64,000 nt of DNA from Massilia antarctica. GTDB lineage: Bacteria > Pseudomonadota > Gammaproteobacteria > Burkholderiales > Burkholderiaceae_D. Location of the stretch: positions 4,030,001 through 4,094,000 of the forward strand of contig NZ_CP065053.1 of NCBI RefSeq assembly GCF_015689335.1, written 5' to 3'. Below, piece after piece: positions 63,739 through 64,000 of the stretch. The first letter of the stretch is position 1. Each line of letters begins with the position of its first letter. A program made the translations under genes and the position numbers. The notes beneath the pieces were generated by a model that was not told the DNA's origin, searched no databases, and worked only from the letters and a program-made list of their open reading frames with translations.

Positions 63739-64000
63739 GCGAACAGCTCTCCGTCGTTACCTTTTTTCAAGGCAATTGGTTAATAAAAGGCGATCTTGGT
63801 TGTAGGCAACAATGATACACCGCTGCGCGCCAGAACACGATGGATGGTTGTAAGCATTCGTGTTTTCTTGTTCTGCGACAGGCCGGATGCACACGCGGAG
63901 AAGGGGGATTTGGTATTGATTTTTGCTACTTTTTCGGCATTTTTCAGTCGGCGTATGGACAAAGCGCAGATGGCGCCACTATTTTGCGCCGCACAAAAAA
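63739..64000. other. Leader and window end
   Basis: 262 bases. It holds the upstream region of the tethered-receiver gene (possible TTGCCT and TATTAA on the minus strand near 63780-63815). A 60-codon minus frame is not supported. Nothing else identified. Confidence 0.5.

Noticed and set aside
63780..63962. 60-codon minus-strand frame at the right edge
   Set aside because: No ribosome site, no family, AT-rich leader of the next gene.

Overview
The window looks like chromosomal DNA of a high-GC betaproteobacterium of the family Oxalobacteraceae (Massilia/Duganella-like). The support is the mixture of families: DUF3460 next to scpA, an Arg32-type EF-P with its rhamnosyltransferase EarP, a PEP-CTERM protease, a TssQ-type type VI secretion lipoprotein, and Burkholderiales-style gene neighbourhoods. 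This is inferred from recognised proteins; no 16S gene is present.

Layout. 1-4.5 kb: the end of a chemotaxis cluster (cheR end, cheD, cheB, cheY, cheZ) plus an EAL-like/HDOD protein. 4.6-5.6 kb: two small genes among short palindromic repeats. 5.6-14.5 kb (mostly minus strand): panC, scpA, a DUF3460 gene, a 438-residue conserved protein, a GNAT acetyltransferase and metG; then apbC and two exported proteins on plus. 14.6-16.5 kb: a secreted beta-helix protein and a repeat-rich spacer. 16.5-23.9 kb: a tightly packed five-gene minus-strand operon (SWIM zinc finger, DUF5691, MoxR AAA+ ATPase, DUF5682, VWA), the best candidate here for an uncharacterised system. 24-30.4 kb: a vanadium-haloperoxidase-like lipoprotein and an SbcD/SbcC-like (YhaO/YhaN) pair whose ATPase gene has a one-base frameshift. 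30.4-32.1 kb: a complete IS1380-family element with a CTAG target duplication, inserted at the stop codon of that ATPase gene.

32.2-36.4 kb: gltX, a tRNA cluster (Ala-Glu-Glu-Ala-Glu), earP and efp. 36.5-40.0 kb: four minus-strand genes of type VI secretion control (TssQ lipoprotein, Ser/Thr kinase with PEGA domain, PP2C phosphatase, and a TagH-type C-terminal domain lacking FHA). 40.4-45.2 kb: dbpA, initiator tRNA, a periplasmic binding protein, a methyltransferase and an unknown gene with a strong sigma-28 promoter match. 45.3-46.8 kb: small proteins and a VapC toxin with an unusual long antitoxin. 46.9-51 kb: a PAS/GGDEF protein and a hemerythrin-like gene with an FNR/Anr-type promoter. 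51.2-64 kb: a DUF349 protein, moaE, crcB, a YiaA-like membrane protein, an M1 peptidase, clpB with a sigma-32 promoter match, a PEP-CTERM metalloprotease, and a membrane-anchored response-regulator receiver on a roughly 420-residue helical arm.

Two themes recur: signalling (chemotaxis, c-di-GMP synthesis, Ser/Thr phosphorylation, the tethered receiver) and proteostasis/translation (clpB, EF-P/EarP, MoxR, M1 peptidase, tRNAs). All functional calls come from reading sequence and recalled family features; no database search was run.
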